Source of the DNA: JAJRXG01 sp964470035
GTDB lineage: Bacteria; Bacteroidota; Bacteroidia; Chitinophagales; Saprospiraceae
DNA length: 5,108 bases
Direction of reading: 5' to 3'
Assembly: GCA_964470035.1 (NCBI GenBank)
Contig: CAYYBR010000288.1
Span: forward strand, 1 to 5,108
Position numbers and translations under genes: made by a program. Below the pieces are notes generated by a model. The model was not told the DNA's origin. It saw only the letters and a program-made list of their open reading frames with translations, and made no database searches. Below are positions 1-5,108 of this stretch, one piece after another; the stretch's first letter is position 1, and every line of letters starts with the position of its first letter.

Positions 1-502
1 TCATAGGAGTGAACCAGGCAACTATACTTTGAGTCGTGTCCTGATATGTCGCTTTCTGGCAGAGAAACGATCCTACTTGCTTTTGCTCTCCCGTTATCTT
101 CCACTTGAGGGCGCTTCTACTTCCTTCGATTAAGAAGTCCTTGCCAAAGAAGTTTCTCGAGTCTACAGATGTGCTATTCTTAAGATCGGTGTAGAACTTG
201 TTATCACTATTATTTCTACCGAATCTACCACCTCTGCGTCGACCTTCTCCCTGAAACTCTCGCTGCGTCTGCTGATCCGATGCATCCCTAGGCTTATTGA
301 TGTAAAGCGTCTCTTCAGGATTGAAGTACAAGATCTTCTTAGACTCTCTGAACTCCGGTATCCGTTCTTTCATTGCTTCCATCTCAGGTGGAAGTCCCTT
401 ATGGATATTGATTTTATCGACGTATAATATTTCACCTGTATTGTTTTGAGCTCCAAGGTGCATCGTGAAGAGTAGAGCAATCAAGAAAAGGAAGAATCTC
501 AT
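1..502 (-). CDS. GLPGLI-family secreted protein (3' end beyond window)
   Basis: The frame opens with ATG at 502 and runs without a stop off the left edge, giving 167 residues. Residues 1-19 form a Sec signal peptide: short basic start, hydrophobic core, end at LGAQ. The mature part starts with a GEILYVDKI strand. Near the visible end, residues 132-166 carry the block typical of the GLPGLI family: LKWKITGE, then a cysteine in FLCQKA, then the AWFTP motif. The name-giving GLPGLI motif would lie just beyond the edge. Residues 85-96 are an Arg/Gly-rich stretch (GEGRRRGGRFGR), probably a flexible loop. The family is characteristic of Bacteroidota. Its members are exported and have no established biochemical role. 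There is no Shine-Dalgarno before the start, as usual in this phylum. The start is well fixed because the signal peptide begins right at the ATG. The family call is from remembered motif spacing. Confidence 0.85.
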   Translation of the reverse strand, partial: MRFFLFLIALLFTMHLGAQNNTGEILYVDKINIHKGLPPEMEAMKERIPEFRESKKILYFNPEETLYINKPRDASDQQTQREFQGEGRRRGGRFGRNNSDNKFYTDLKNSTSVDSRNFFGKDFLIEGSRSALKWKITGEQKQVGSFLCQKATYQDTTQSIVAWFTPM

Positions 503-688
503 ATCGTATATTCTGAGGTACAAATTAAGCCTTTCAGGAAGGCCATGTGGTCCCTAAGAAGAAGTATTAGGTATAATCCTGATAAAATAGGGCGTACTGC
601 GAGATTACGGGGGCGTAATGCAGTGTAAAATCGTGCTATCTAGCTTTGAGTGGTGCTGCAAGATGTCCAACATCAACGACCCTATCTC
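503..688. other. Intergenic spacer between the Cdd1-like gene and the GLPGLI gene
   Basis: There is no gene here in any frame. The spacer holds a strong hairpin (596-624, listed separately), a small perfect hairpin with 5-bp arms just after the Cdd1-like stop (662-674), and another with 5-bp arms GCCTT/AAGGC (529-543). On the minus strand, TTAATTTG (528-521) differs at one position from the Bacteroidota -7 consensus TAnnTTTG and sits about 18 bp before the GLPGLI ATG. No TTG at the expected -33 distance is visible, so this is only a weak promoter candidate. The GLPGLI gene probably has its own promoter here. Confidence 0.4.
596..624 (-). terminator. Hairpin, possible terminator of the Cdd1-like gene
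   Basis: On the plus strand the arms are ACTGC + ATTACG and CGTAAT + GCAGT, around a GGGG loop. This gives an 11-bp perfect stem with a 3-nt bulge (GAG) on one side. It lies 65 bp downstream of the stop codon of the minus-strand Cdd1-like gene, where an intrinsic terminator could sit. On the minus strand a loose T-rich run (CTATTTTATC) begins about 5 nt after the stem rather than directly at it, so this is not a textbook terminator. It could instead be a structured 5' region or a repeat-type palindrome. Confidence 0.4.
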
Positions 689-1153
689 TCAGACCTCAGT
701 CCAATTCTTCTTAGGTCGGTCACTTGGATACCCAATTTCACTTCTGTATCTCTTCCTTTCCTCTGTAAAATCCCACCATTTTTTTGAGTAGTCTGCATTT
801 TCCGCAAAGTCTACGGCCAATCTGAATTGGTCTTCTACACATGGATCTGTTCTATAGCCTTTCTTCTGTTCATAAAGGTTAGTTAATTGAGCTCCATTTT
901 TAGATCTCAATTCATCTACTCTATAATAACCTAAAAAAACTAAGTCTTTGGCAAACTCCAATCCTATAGAAGGAATTCTTTGGAAGTCAGCTAGTGCCTG
1001 GAGCTCTTTCGCTCTTTCTTCAGATATGTTGAGTAGAAAGGATAATTCATCAGAACCGAGTTCTAAGATTTGACTTTTCTTGATTTTGTTTTTTCGTAAA
1101 AGAGATCTTTCCATATCAGAAAGCTCAAGGTTGACATTAGAATTACTTTTCAC
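689..1153 (-). CDS. Helix-hairpin-helix protein, Cdd1 (PF11731-like) type
   Basis: The protein has 154 residues and is predicted cytoplasmic. Residues 28-55 form one helical hairpin-like unit. Residues 57-82 form a clear helix-hairpin-helix with the PSIG turn at 61-64, followed by FAKDLVFLGYYRVDEL. The family signature comes next: DPCVEDQFRLAVDFA (103-117), then KKWWDFT (124-130). This matches what I know of the Cdd1 'pathogenicity locus' family, sometimes labelled mitomycin-resistance McrB-like. Such proteins are presumed DNA-binding through HhH, but no biochemical function is settled. At about 90 residues the core domain is shorter than this protein; the extra length is the N-terminal hairpin and a basic tail. 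The open frame begins at a GTG (1153), and an in-frame ATG at 1114 would give 141 residues. Neither has a Shine-Dalgarno, so the start is uncertain. It stands alone, with long spacers on both sides. Confidence 0.82.
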   Translation of the reverse strand: MKSNSNVNLELSDMERSLLRKNKIKKSQILELGSDELSFLLNISEERAKELQALADFQRIPSIGLEFAKDLVFLGYYRVDELRSKNGAQLTNLYEQKKGYRTDPCVEDQFRLAVDFAENADYSKKWWDFTEERKRYRSEIGYPSDRPKKNWTEV

Positions 1154-1187
1154 TGTGATTTGGTTTTTAGTGTTGGATGTTTTTACA

Positions 1188-1231
1188 GCCTCTGACGGAA
1201 CGGCCTTACCCGTCGTCGCTTGCCGTTAGGC
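1188..1231. repeat. Compound palindromic element
   Basis: Several complementary arms are packed into 44 bp. AACGGC (1199-1204) pairs with GCCGTT (1222-1227), and the outer GCCT (1188-1191) pairs with AGGC (1228-1231). A competing pair is GACGG (1194-1198) with CCGTC (1210-1214). It is more GC-rich than the surrounding DNA. On the minus strand it contains GCCTAAC, which fits the RYYYAAC core of integron attC sites. No GTTRRRY partner follows at a suitable distance, so an attC call is not supported. It could be a dispersed repeat or a terminator-like structure. Confidence 0.45.
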
Positions 1232-1305
1232 GGCTATAGTGGTGGTGATAGTTGGTTATTTGGCGCATTTCATTTTATTCTATAATGTTTCTTTCGGGAA
1301 GAATG

Positions 1306-1641
1306 TCACGTAGGTGCTGTAAGATATTGGGGGTAAAAATCCCCTTTGCATACTCGATTTTCATTGTAGTTAAACCAGGTTATGAGGCTTAAGGAAAGCC
1401 CTCTCATGCCCATTCTTGTGATAGCTTCGGGATTATTCAGTTCATATTGAGAAATCTCCGAGTTTCTCCTTAAAGTGTATCCTCTATCATTCGCTATTTG
1501 GTACGCTACAATACCAAGTCCCTCATAGTTTTGTAATAACTCTTTTCTCCCAAAGTATTTGATATAAAGGTTCTGCGATAAGCGACGTACTGATGACGAG
1601 AAAATGAGTATGATCGTATTATCGCTAATTATGCACTGGCT
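1306..1641 (-). pseudogene. Startless open frame, probable remnant of an unknown gene
   Basis: The frame is open for 111 codons, from just after a TAA at 1644-1642 to TGA at 1308-1306. It has no ATG, GTG or TTG in its first half; the first ATG (in TRMGMRGL) would leave only about 35 residues. The translation looks protein-like: SVRRLSQNLYIKYFGRKE, then ELLQNYEGLGIVAYQIAND, then a C-terminal part with ITWFNYNENRVCKGDFYPQY. I do not recognise a family. The plus-strand frames across the same DNA are broken by stops. The most likely reading is the 3' part of a gene that lost its start by deletion or frameshift. The short frames just upstream (1735-1625 and about 1709-1629) could be displaced pieces of the same gene. 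A chance open frame cannot be excluded. Confidence 0.4.
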
Positions 1642-1735
1642 TTAATTTCAAATATTTTATTAGCATTCGTAATATTTCTAAATGCTTGTGGCATGTATTC
1701 ATAGAGTGCTTATCATGATATTTATTGAAGCTCAT
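1625..1735 (-). CDS. Possible 36-residue small ORF, ATGA overlap with upstream gene
   Basis: The ATG at 1735 overlaps the TGA stop of the secreted-protein gene (ATGA), an arrangement seen in translationally coupled genes. The frame encodes 36 residues, starting MSFNKYHDKHSMNTCHKH and ending at TAG (1627-1625). It is rich in His, Lys and Leu, with no signal peptide, membrane segment or recognisable motif. A second frame over the same DNA reads at least as well as protein. This may therefore be a fragment of a frameshifted gene or chance. I give it little weight. Confidence 0.17.
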   Translation of the reverse strand: MSFNKYHDKHSMNTCHKHLEILRMLIKYLKLKPVHN

Positions 1736-2310
1736 TCGTTAAAAGTAATAGTTCCGCAAAAGAGTGAGTTTTTCTGCGGCGGTATTTTATAGATCAAGTT
1801 TTGGTCATCTAAAACAAACTCTGCACGATTGCCACCTCTTTCTTGACTCCATTCATCAGTTTTTGTTTGATAAAAAATCGCTACGGTATAAAAAAGGCAT
1901 TCTTCTTCAGGATTTAATGTTTTGTGGAAACAGGTTGGGCTATCGAGAGATTCTAATTCTGTGACTCCGTAGCTAATTAAGCTTTCTTTTTCAATGGTCA
2001 TTGTATCTTGTGGGAGAAATAATTTCATAAAGGTGTCTGGGGAGTTTGGGATTGCTATTGAGTCCCCAGAAAAATTAACTTCTATTTCAAAGGGACTCTC
2101 AGTTTTATTTGTTATTCGATGAAAGAACACCAAGTAACTATAGTTGAAATATTTCTCTATCGGACCTGGATAAAACCCACCTTTGGGAAAACTGTTTTGT
2201 ATGATCACCCCATTGCTCGTAGTCTCGCTGTACCATTTCGTATCAGTATGTTGTCCCTGAGCAGAACAGAAAATAAATAAAAAGAAGATTGCGAAAATTA
2301 TAAGTCTCAT
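1732..2310 (-). CDS. Small secreted protein of unknown function
   Basis: The protein has 192 residues from the ATG at 2310. The frame extends four codons upstream to a TTG at 2322, but the ATG places MRLIIFAIFFLF directly at the start of a good signal peptide, so I prefer it. Cleavage is likely near SAQGQ, around residue 20. C15 lies inside the hydrophobic region but lacks a proper lipobox (FIFC), so a lipoprotein is unlikely. The mature part looks beta-rich and polar, with motifs such as NGVIIQNSFPKGGFYPGP (residues ~33-50), YFNYSYLVFFHRI and ERGGNRAEF. It has three cysteines at about 127, 138 and 185, which could form a disulfide in the periplasm. I believe similar proteins exist as uncharacterised entries in Bacteroidota but assign no function. 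There is no Shine-Dalgarno. The IS debris upstream ends only about 60 bp before the start, so it may have supplied or disrupted the promoter. Confidence 0.8.
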   Translation of the reverse strand: MRLIIFAIFFLFIFCSAQGQHTDTKWYSETTSNGVIIQNSFPKGGFYPGPIEKYFNYSYLVFFHRITNKTESPFEIEVNFSGDSIAIPNSPDTFMKLFLPQDTMTIEKESLISYGVTELESLDSPTCFHKTLNPEEECLFYTVAIFYQTKTDEWSQERGGNRAEFVLDDQNLIYKIPPQKNSLFCGTITFNE

Positions 2311-2369
2311 ACTTTTTGACAACGTTAGATTCTTGAAGTTTCTATTTTTTTATTGCTGTACTAAAAGCG

Positions 2370-2407
2370 ACATAGTATACACTTCTTCGGGTACATAGTT
2401 TACACTT
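2370..2407. repeat. Two 15-bp direct repeats, likely transposase-binding IS end
   Basis: ACATAGTATACACTT (2370-2384) and ACATAGTTTACACTT (2393-2407) match at 14 of 15 positions and start 23 bp apart, about two helical turns. The second copy overlaps the TAA stop of the transposase remnant (2408-2406). On the minus strand they read AAGTGTAAACTATGT and AAGTGTATACTATGT. Multiple short repeats just after the transposase stop are typical of IS21- and IS481-like ends, where they bind transposase. A tandem operator for the downstream secreted-protein gene is the alternative. Confidence 0.6.
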
Positions 2408-2549
2408 AAGGAGGCGGTAGTTTTAGATATTGTTCTTTCTTTATAAACATACTCTCATCGAAGTATCCTAAAAGTACGTTTCTGTAGTAAACATTCCAAG
2501 TAGTATCTTTTACATGCTCTGCAGCCAAGTATCTACCTGCTGCTGCTCT
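2406..2549 (-). pseudogene. C-terminal remnant of an integrase-type transposase (IS481/IS21-like)
   Basis: This is a 47-codon frame with no start codon, open from after a TGA at 2552-2550 to TAA at 2408-2406. It includes HVKDTTWNVYYRNVLLGYFDE and ends KLPPP. A 'W-x-V-Y-[YF]-x-x-x-L-L-G' strand of this kind near the end resembles the C-terminal beta-domain of DDE integrase-core transposases of the IS481/IS21 group. The stop codon runs straight into the 15-bp tandem repeats expected at such an IS end, which supports the call. The catalytic DDE part is gone; just upstream the sequence belongs to an IS3 orfA fragment. The exact IS family is uncertain. Confidence 0.55.
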
Positions 2550-2589
2550 TCATATCAATAGTGCAGGGCTCTTTTGGCTTACTTGCGCT

Positions 2590-2714
2590 TCAACTCGCAT
2601 TCTCAGCTTGAAGCTCCTTAAGCTGCTTTAAGTGAAGTCTTCTATTCGCCTTCCACCTTGGTTCTCCTTGATTGCTTTGATTATCTGCGATTCTCTGAAT
2701 CTTGACTTTTTCAT
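2590..2714 (-). pseudogene. Broken IS3-family transposase orfA (N-terminal piece with internal deletion)
   Basis: The ATG at 2714 is preceded by AGGAG with an unusually short 2-nt gap. The first 24 residues or so, MKKSRFRESQIIKAIKE then GGRRIED, closely resemble the start of IS3-family (IS2/IS407-like) OrfA proteins. OrfA is the helix-turn-helix subunit that binds IS ends and is joined to OrfB by frameshifting. The frame stops at TAA (2630-2628). In the next frame LKQLKELQAENAS follows, stopping at 2590, and a further shift gives LKRK. That LKxLKELxAENxxLKR pattern is the leucine-zipper segment normally about 30 residues further on. The DNA coding for the second half of the helix-turn-helix has therefore been deleted. 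No orfB follows. It is a clear non-functional relic. Confidence 0.75.
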
Positions 2715-2804
2715 GGCTCCTAATTTATGTTTTTTCCTTATTTGAGGTGTGGAGCATTTTTAGGGGGAGCTTTCAAATTGATGTGGATGATAGTTGCGGA
2801 TTGC

Positions 2805-4754
2805 TTATATCAATCCTACATCCGTCTTTACTTCCAGTAGTCCTGGACCATCGTGTTGGATGAGTTGTTCCATAGCTCCTAATAGCTTATCGCGGTCAGT
2901 GACTTGAATGCCAAGGATGCCACAACTCTCTGCATAGTCAGCGAAGTTTGGATTAACCAAGGAGGTAGCCCAGACCTCAAATTCTCCAGCACGCTGCTCT
3001 TTTGATATTTTGCCAAGCTCGTTATTATTTAACACAATCATCTTGACGGGAATCTTGTATTTAGCAAGGGTCGTAATCTCTGCTAGATATTGGCAAAATC
3101 CACCGTCTCCTGCGACGGCTATGATGGGTCGTTCGTCTCCTACGGCAGCCCACGCACCGATAGCAGCAGGAAGGGCAAAACCAATGGATCCTAAGTACCC
3201 TGACATTAAGAAACTTTGATTAGTTGATTCAAAATATCGACCAAAAGAATAGGCATTATTACCTACATCAACAGTCATGACTGCATTAGAGGGTGCGTAT
3301 TTATTCAAGGCATCAAAAACTGATATAGAAGAGATGCCTTTACCTCGATCTTCAGTCAGGCGCTTTTGCTTTTCTGCTTTCCATATATCCCACCGAGTAG
3401 AGATTTCAGCTTTACGATCTATCTTATTATCAAGAGATGTAATTTGCTCTTCTAGCATCGAAACTGTCGTAGAGATTTCGCCCCATACGGCAGCATCTAC
3501 CTTATGGAATTTACTCAAAGCCAACGGGTCGAAGTCGATTTGTATAGTCGGTATTTTTGATGTGATGCCGGTATGTTTAGAAAATGAAGCTCCTATGACC
3601 AAGAGTAGGTCCGCTTCATTCATAAACCAAGATGCAATGGGTGTGCCGCTGCGCCCGAGGACTCCACAACCGAGTGGATGAGCATCAGGTATTTGACCTT
3701 TTCCTTTGAAGGTGGTCATAACAGGACAGTTTATTTTTTCGGCGAAGGTGATGACCTTGTCCATATGAAATCTAGCACCATGACCAACGATTATGGCCGG
3801 CCTTTTTGCTTCATTAAGAAATCCTAACGCTTTATCAAAGGATTCTTTTGGAGGACTGATGGTCATAGGTGTGATACGACCTTCGGGTGTCTGAGATTTA
3901 TCTTTATCCTGAGCGGGCAAGATTTGTATTTCGTCCGGGAAGGTCAGATGCGCAACGTCCCTTTTGAGAATGGCATGTTTTATAGCGAGTGCCATTAACT
4001 CACTGTGCTTACTGTTAGCTTGAACGCGATGGTTAAATGCAGCCACAGTATCAAAGGCTTTGACTAAGTCAAGTTCTTGAAAATTACCAGTCCCAACGAC
4101 CTGTGTATCGACCTGACCTGTCAGCGCTAGGATAGGTGCTCGATCTACTCTGGCATCCCACAAACCAGTATAGAGATTAGTCGCTCCCGGTCCAGCTATA
4201 GCAAAGCACGCTGCTGGCCTACCTGTTAGTTTTCCATAAGCGGAAGCTGCAAAAGCTGCGGCGCCTTCATGGCGGATACCTATGAATTTTAAGTTGCCCT
4301 TTTCTTCTTGACGTCTGAGTGCATCAGCCAGTCCTAGGTTAGAGTGACCGACCATGCCAAAGACACGATTAACTCCCCAGTTGACCATCGTCTCTGCCAT
4401 GATATCCGTTATGGTGTCCTCGTGAGCAGGTTCTTCTTCTAATCCTACGTAGACAGTATCTCCTTCCAGCTTTGTAGGATATGTTTCTACACCATCATCA
4501 AAGCCAGGAGCTAGTCCTGTGCATGGATGAAAGTCCCAACCGTGCCAAGGACAACGTAAAAGTCCATTCTCGATGGAGCCCTCACCAAGAGGGCCGCCTT
4601 GATGTGGACATTTATTATCGAGTGCACATATTTTACCCTCGAAATTTGCAAGACAAATACCTGTATGACCAGCAGTCACTGTCATCACTCTGTTATCTAA
4701 AAGCTCCTCCTTGTTTTCTAAAACCTTGTACCAGACTCGTTTTTTGTCTTTCAT
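2805..4754 (-). CDS. Rieske [2Fe-2S] - thiamine-diphosphate enzyme fusion (pyruvate oxidase-like)
   Basis: The protein has 649 residues from ATG at 4754, with no signal peptide. Residues 7-105 are a Rieske ferredoxin domain with complete ligands: C49-P-H51 and C68-P-W-H71. Residues ~113-280 are the ThDP pyrimidine-binding domain, with the catalytic-type Glu at E163 in RHEGAAAFAASAYG and an AGPGATN loop (187-193). Residues ~302-440 match the central domain that binds FAD in oxidases of this superfamily. Residues ~478-645 are the diphosphate-binding domain, with GDG (549-551) and NNN (576-578) spaced as in the ThDP motif. GTGNFQE (221-227) resembles pyruvate oxidases such as PoxB, so 2-oxoacid decarboxylation passing electrons to the Rieske cluster is a reasonable inference; acetolactate-synthase-like chemistry is the alternative. 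It ends right after the ThDP domain, without the PoxB membrane-binding tail. It follows the channel gene by 26 bp. There is no Shine-Dalgarno. Confidence 0.9.
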   Translation of the reverse strand: MKDKKRVWYKVLENKEELLDNRVMTVTAGHTGICLANFEGKICALDNKCPHQGGPLGEGSIENGLLRCPWHGWDFHPCTGLAPGFDDGVETYPTKLEGDTVYVGLEEEPAHEDTITDIMAETMVNWGVNRVFGMVGHSNLGLADALRRQEEKGNLKFIGIRHEGAAAFAASAYGKLTGRPAACFAIAGPGATNLYTGLWDARVDRAPILALTGQVDTQVVGTGNFQELDLVKAFDTVAAFNHRVQANSKHSELMALAIKHAILKRDVAHLTFPDEIQILPAQDKDKSQTPEGRITPMTISPPKESFDKALGFLNEAKRPAIIVGHGARFHMDKVITFAEKINCPVMTTFKGKGQIPDAHPLGCGVLGRSGTPIASWFMNEADLLLVIGASFSKHTGITSKIPTIQIDFDPLALSKFHKVDAAVWGEISTTVSMLEEQITSLDNKIDRKAEISTRWDIWKAEKQKRLTEDRGKGISSISVFDALNKYAPSNAVMTVDVGNNAYSFGRYFESTNQSFLMSGYLGSIGFALPAAIGAWAAVGDERPIIAVAGDGGFCQYLAEITTLAKYKIPVKMIVLNNNELGKISKEQRAGEFEVWATSLVNPNFADYAESCGILGIQVTDRDKLLGAMEQLIQHDGPGLLEVKTDVGLI

Positions 4755-4780
4755 GTTATGCTGTTGATAGGGTTAAAATA

Positions 4781-5108
4781 TTATTGTTTTTGACTTAGGT
4801 ACTTTCCTACGAATACCGAAACTCCAAAAGCTAAATAGAACTGGCCTAGAATTCCGATTAAAACTGTCATTGCTTGAGCTTTCGAAGAGTTTGGGATAAT
4901 ATCTCCAAAGCCTACAGAGGTAAGATTAATAAAACTGAAGTAGTAAAAACTATAGGCACGCTTAGGAGAAGTAAAGATTAAAGATTCTGGTGCAAAATAA
5001 TCTAGGAATTCAAAACAAACGCCCCCGATTATACCCAATAATATAAAACCTGACATCACACTTATGATGACTTCCAAGTGGATTTTATCTGTTCGCAGGA
5101 CTTTGCGT
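4781..5108 (-). CDS. Potassium-channel-like membrane protein (5' end beyond window)
   Basis: The frame is open from the right edge of the window to TAA at 4783-4781, giving 108 visible residues. A TTG at 5077 could be read as a start. However, the ten codons before it (RKVLRTDKIH) are also open and look like a basic cytoplasmic linker before a membrane segment, so the real start very probably lies outside. Visible parts, in residues of this fragment, are: a transmembrane helix (~11-38); a pore helix and selectivity filter TSVGFGD (63-69), equivalent to the TTVGYGD of K+ channels with Ser for the second Thr and Phe for Tyr; and a second transmembrane helix ending VFVGKYL (~78-104), with GQFYLAFGVSVFVG as in bacterial ion-channel (PF07885) proteins. 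It probably forms a tetrameric inner-membrane cation channel selective for K+. No cytoplasmic RCK domain follows; the protein ends at SQKQ. It probably shares a transcript with the Rieske-ThDP gene. Confidence 0.82.
   Translation of the reverse strand, partial: RKVLRTDKIHLEVIISVMSGFILLGIIGGVCFEFLDYFAPESLIFTSPKRAYSFYYFSFINLTSVGFGDIIPNSSKAQAMTVLIGILGQFYLAFGVSVFVGKYLSQKQ

Larger units (their letters stand above)
1154..1731. other. 578-bp stretch without an intact gene
   Basis: This stretch lies between the Cdd1-like gene and the small secreted protein. It holds a compound palindrome (1188-1231), a startless 111-codon minus-strand frame (1641-1306), a 36-codon frame overlapping the previous stop (1735-1625), and an AT-rich inverted repeat with 7-bp arms (1650-1656 / 1671-1677). 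A third minus frame ending at 1629 (from about 1709, including MPQAFRNITNANKIFEIKA) also reads like protein, so the DNA may be the frameshifted remains of coding sequence. No RNA gene is recognised. Confidence 0.5.
2370..2756 (-). mobile_element. Decayed insertion-sequence patch (two IS fragments)
   Basis: This is a mosaic of at least two transposons. On the minus strand it begins at about 2756 with TGCTCCACACCTCAAA, a plausible IS3-type left terminal repeat (starts with TG, about 40 bp before orfA). It continues through a broken orfA, then switches to the C-terminal end of an integrase-type transposase, and finishes in two tandem 15-bp repeats of IS-end type. No intact transposase remains, and no matching right-end repeat for the IS3 part is visible, so it should be immobile. 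The outer limits are inferred and no target-site duplication could be established. Confidence 0.6.

Noticed and set aside
521..528. Bacteroidota-type promoter for the GLPGLI gene
   Set aside because: One mismatch to TAnnTTTG and no -33 TTG at the right distance; too weak to list as a separate feature.
1222..1231. Integron attC site (GCCTAAC core on the minus strand)
   Set aside because: No GTTRRRY partner at a suitable distance and no paired L/R boxes; one 7-base core match is expected by chance.
1585..1703. Plus-strand protein-like stretches (for example ANYALALISNILLAF, ending at TAG near 1703)
   Set aside because: Hydrophobic but short, with stops close upstream and no start; probably AT-rich chance reading or antisense of a gene remnant.
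1764..1964. Plus-strand open frame of 66 codons
   Set aside because: It is antisense to the secreted-protein gene, with no ribosome site or recognisable motif.
2248..2310. Lipoprotein signal in the small secreted protein
   Set aside because: The residues before C15 (FIF) do not fit a lipobox, so a standard signal peptide cut near AQGQ is more likely.
3277..3681. Plus-strand open frame of 134 codons
   Set aside because: It lies entirely inside the well-supported Rieske-ThDP gene on the other strand; its translation shows no domain or plausible composition. The smaller plus-strand frames at 3010-3219 and 4481-4798 are rejected for the same reason.
1..5108. tRNA, rRNA, riboswitch or CRISPR array
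   Set aside because: No cloverleaf, rRNA-like conserved block, riboswitch core or regularly spaced repeat array was seen; the only tandem repeat has two copies at 2370-2407.

Overview
The window fits a member of the Bacteroidota. The evidence is a GLPGLI-family secreted protein, short hydrophobic signal peptides ending in an 'AQ' type tail, almost no Shine-Dalgarno sequences, AT-rich spacers and insertion-sequence debris of types common in that phylum. The genus cannot be told from the sequence. A marine Cytophagales- or Flavobacteriales-like bacterium is only a guess. Every gene I can support lies on the minus strand, so the natural reading order is from position 5108 down to 1.

Layout in reading order. 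The C-terminal part of a potassium-channel-like membrane protein (5108-4781) enters from outside the window. Twenty-six bases later comes the main gene (4754-2805), a 649-residue fusion of an N-terminal Rieske [2Fe-2S] ferredoxin domain to a complete thiamine-diphosphate enzyme of the pyruvate oxidase/acetolactate synthase superfamily. Its cluster ligands and ThDP-binding residues are all visible. Next is a patch of decayed insertion sequences (2756-2370). It holds the start of an IS3-type orfA with an internal deletion, then the last ~47 codons of what looks like a different, integrase-type transposase, running into two near-identical 15-bp repeats of IS-end type.

Below that lies a small secreted protein of unknown function (2310-1732). 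A 578-bp stretch without an intact gene follows (1731-1154). It contains a 111-codon open frame with no start codon, probably a gene remnant, and a compound palindrome. A helix-hairpin-helix protein of the Cdd1 type (1153-689) comes next, then a spacer with an 11-bp hairpin that may terminate it. The window ends with the N-terminal two thirds or so of a GLPGLI-family secreted protein (502-1).

Only the channel and the Rieske-ThDP gene look like an operon. The other genes are separated by long spacers and probably have their own promoters. The Rieske-ThDP fusion is the most interesting object: it suggests a 2-oxoacid-type decarboxylation chemistry wired to its own iron-sulfur electron carrier. 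The substrate and electron acceptor cannot be read from the sequence.
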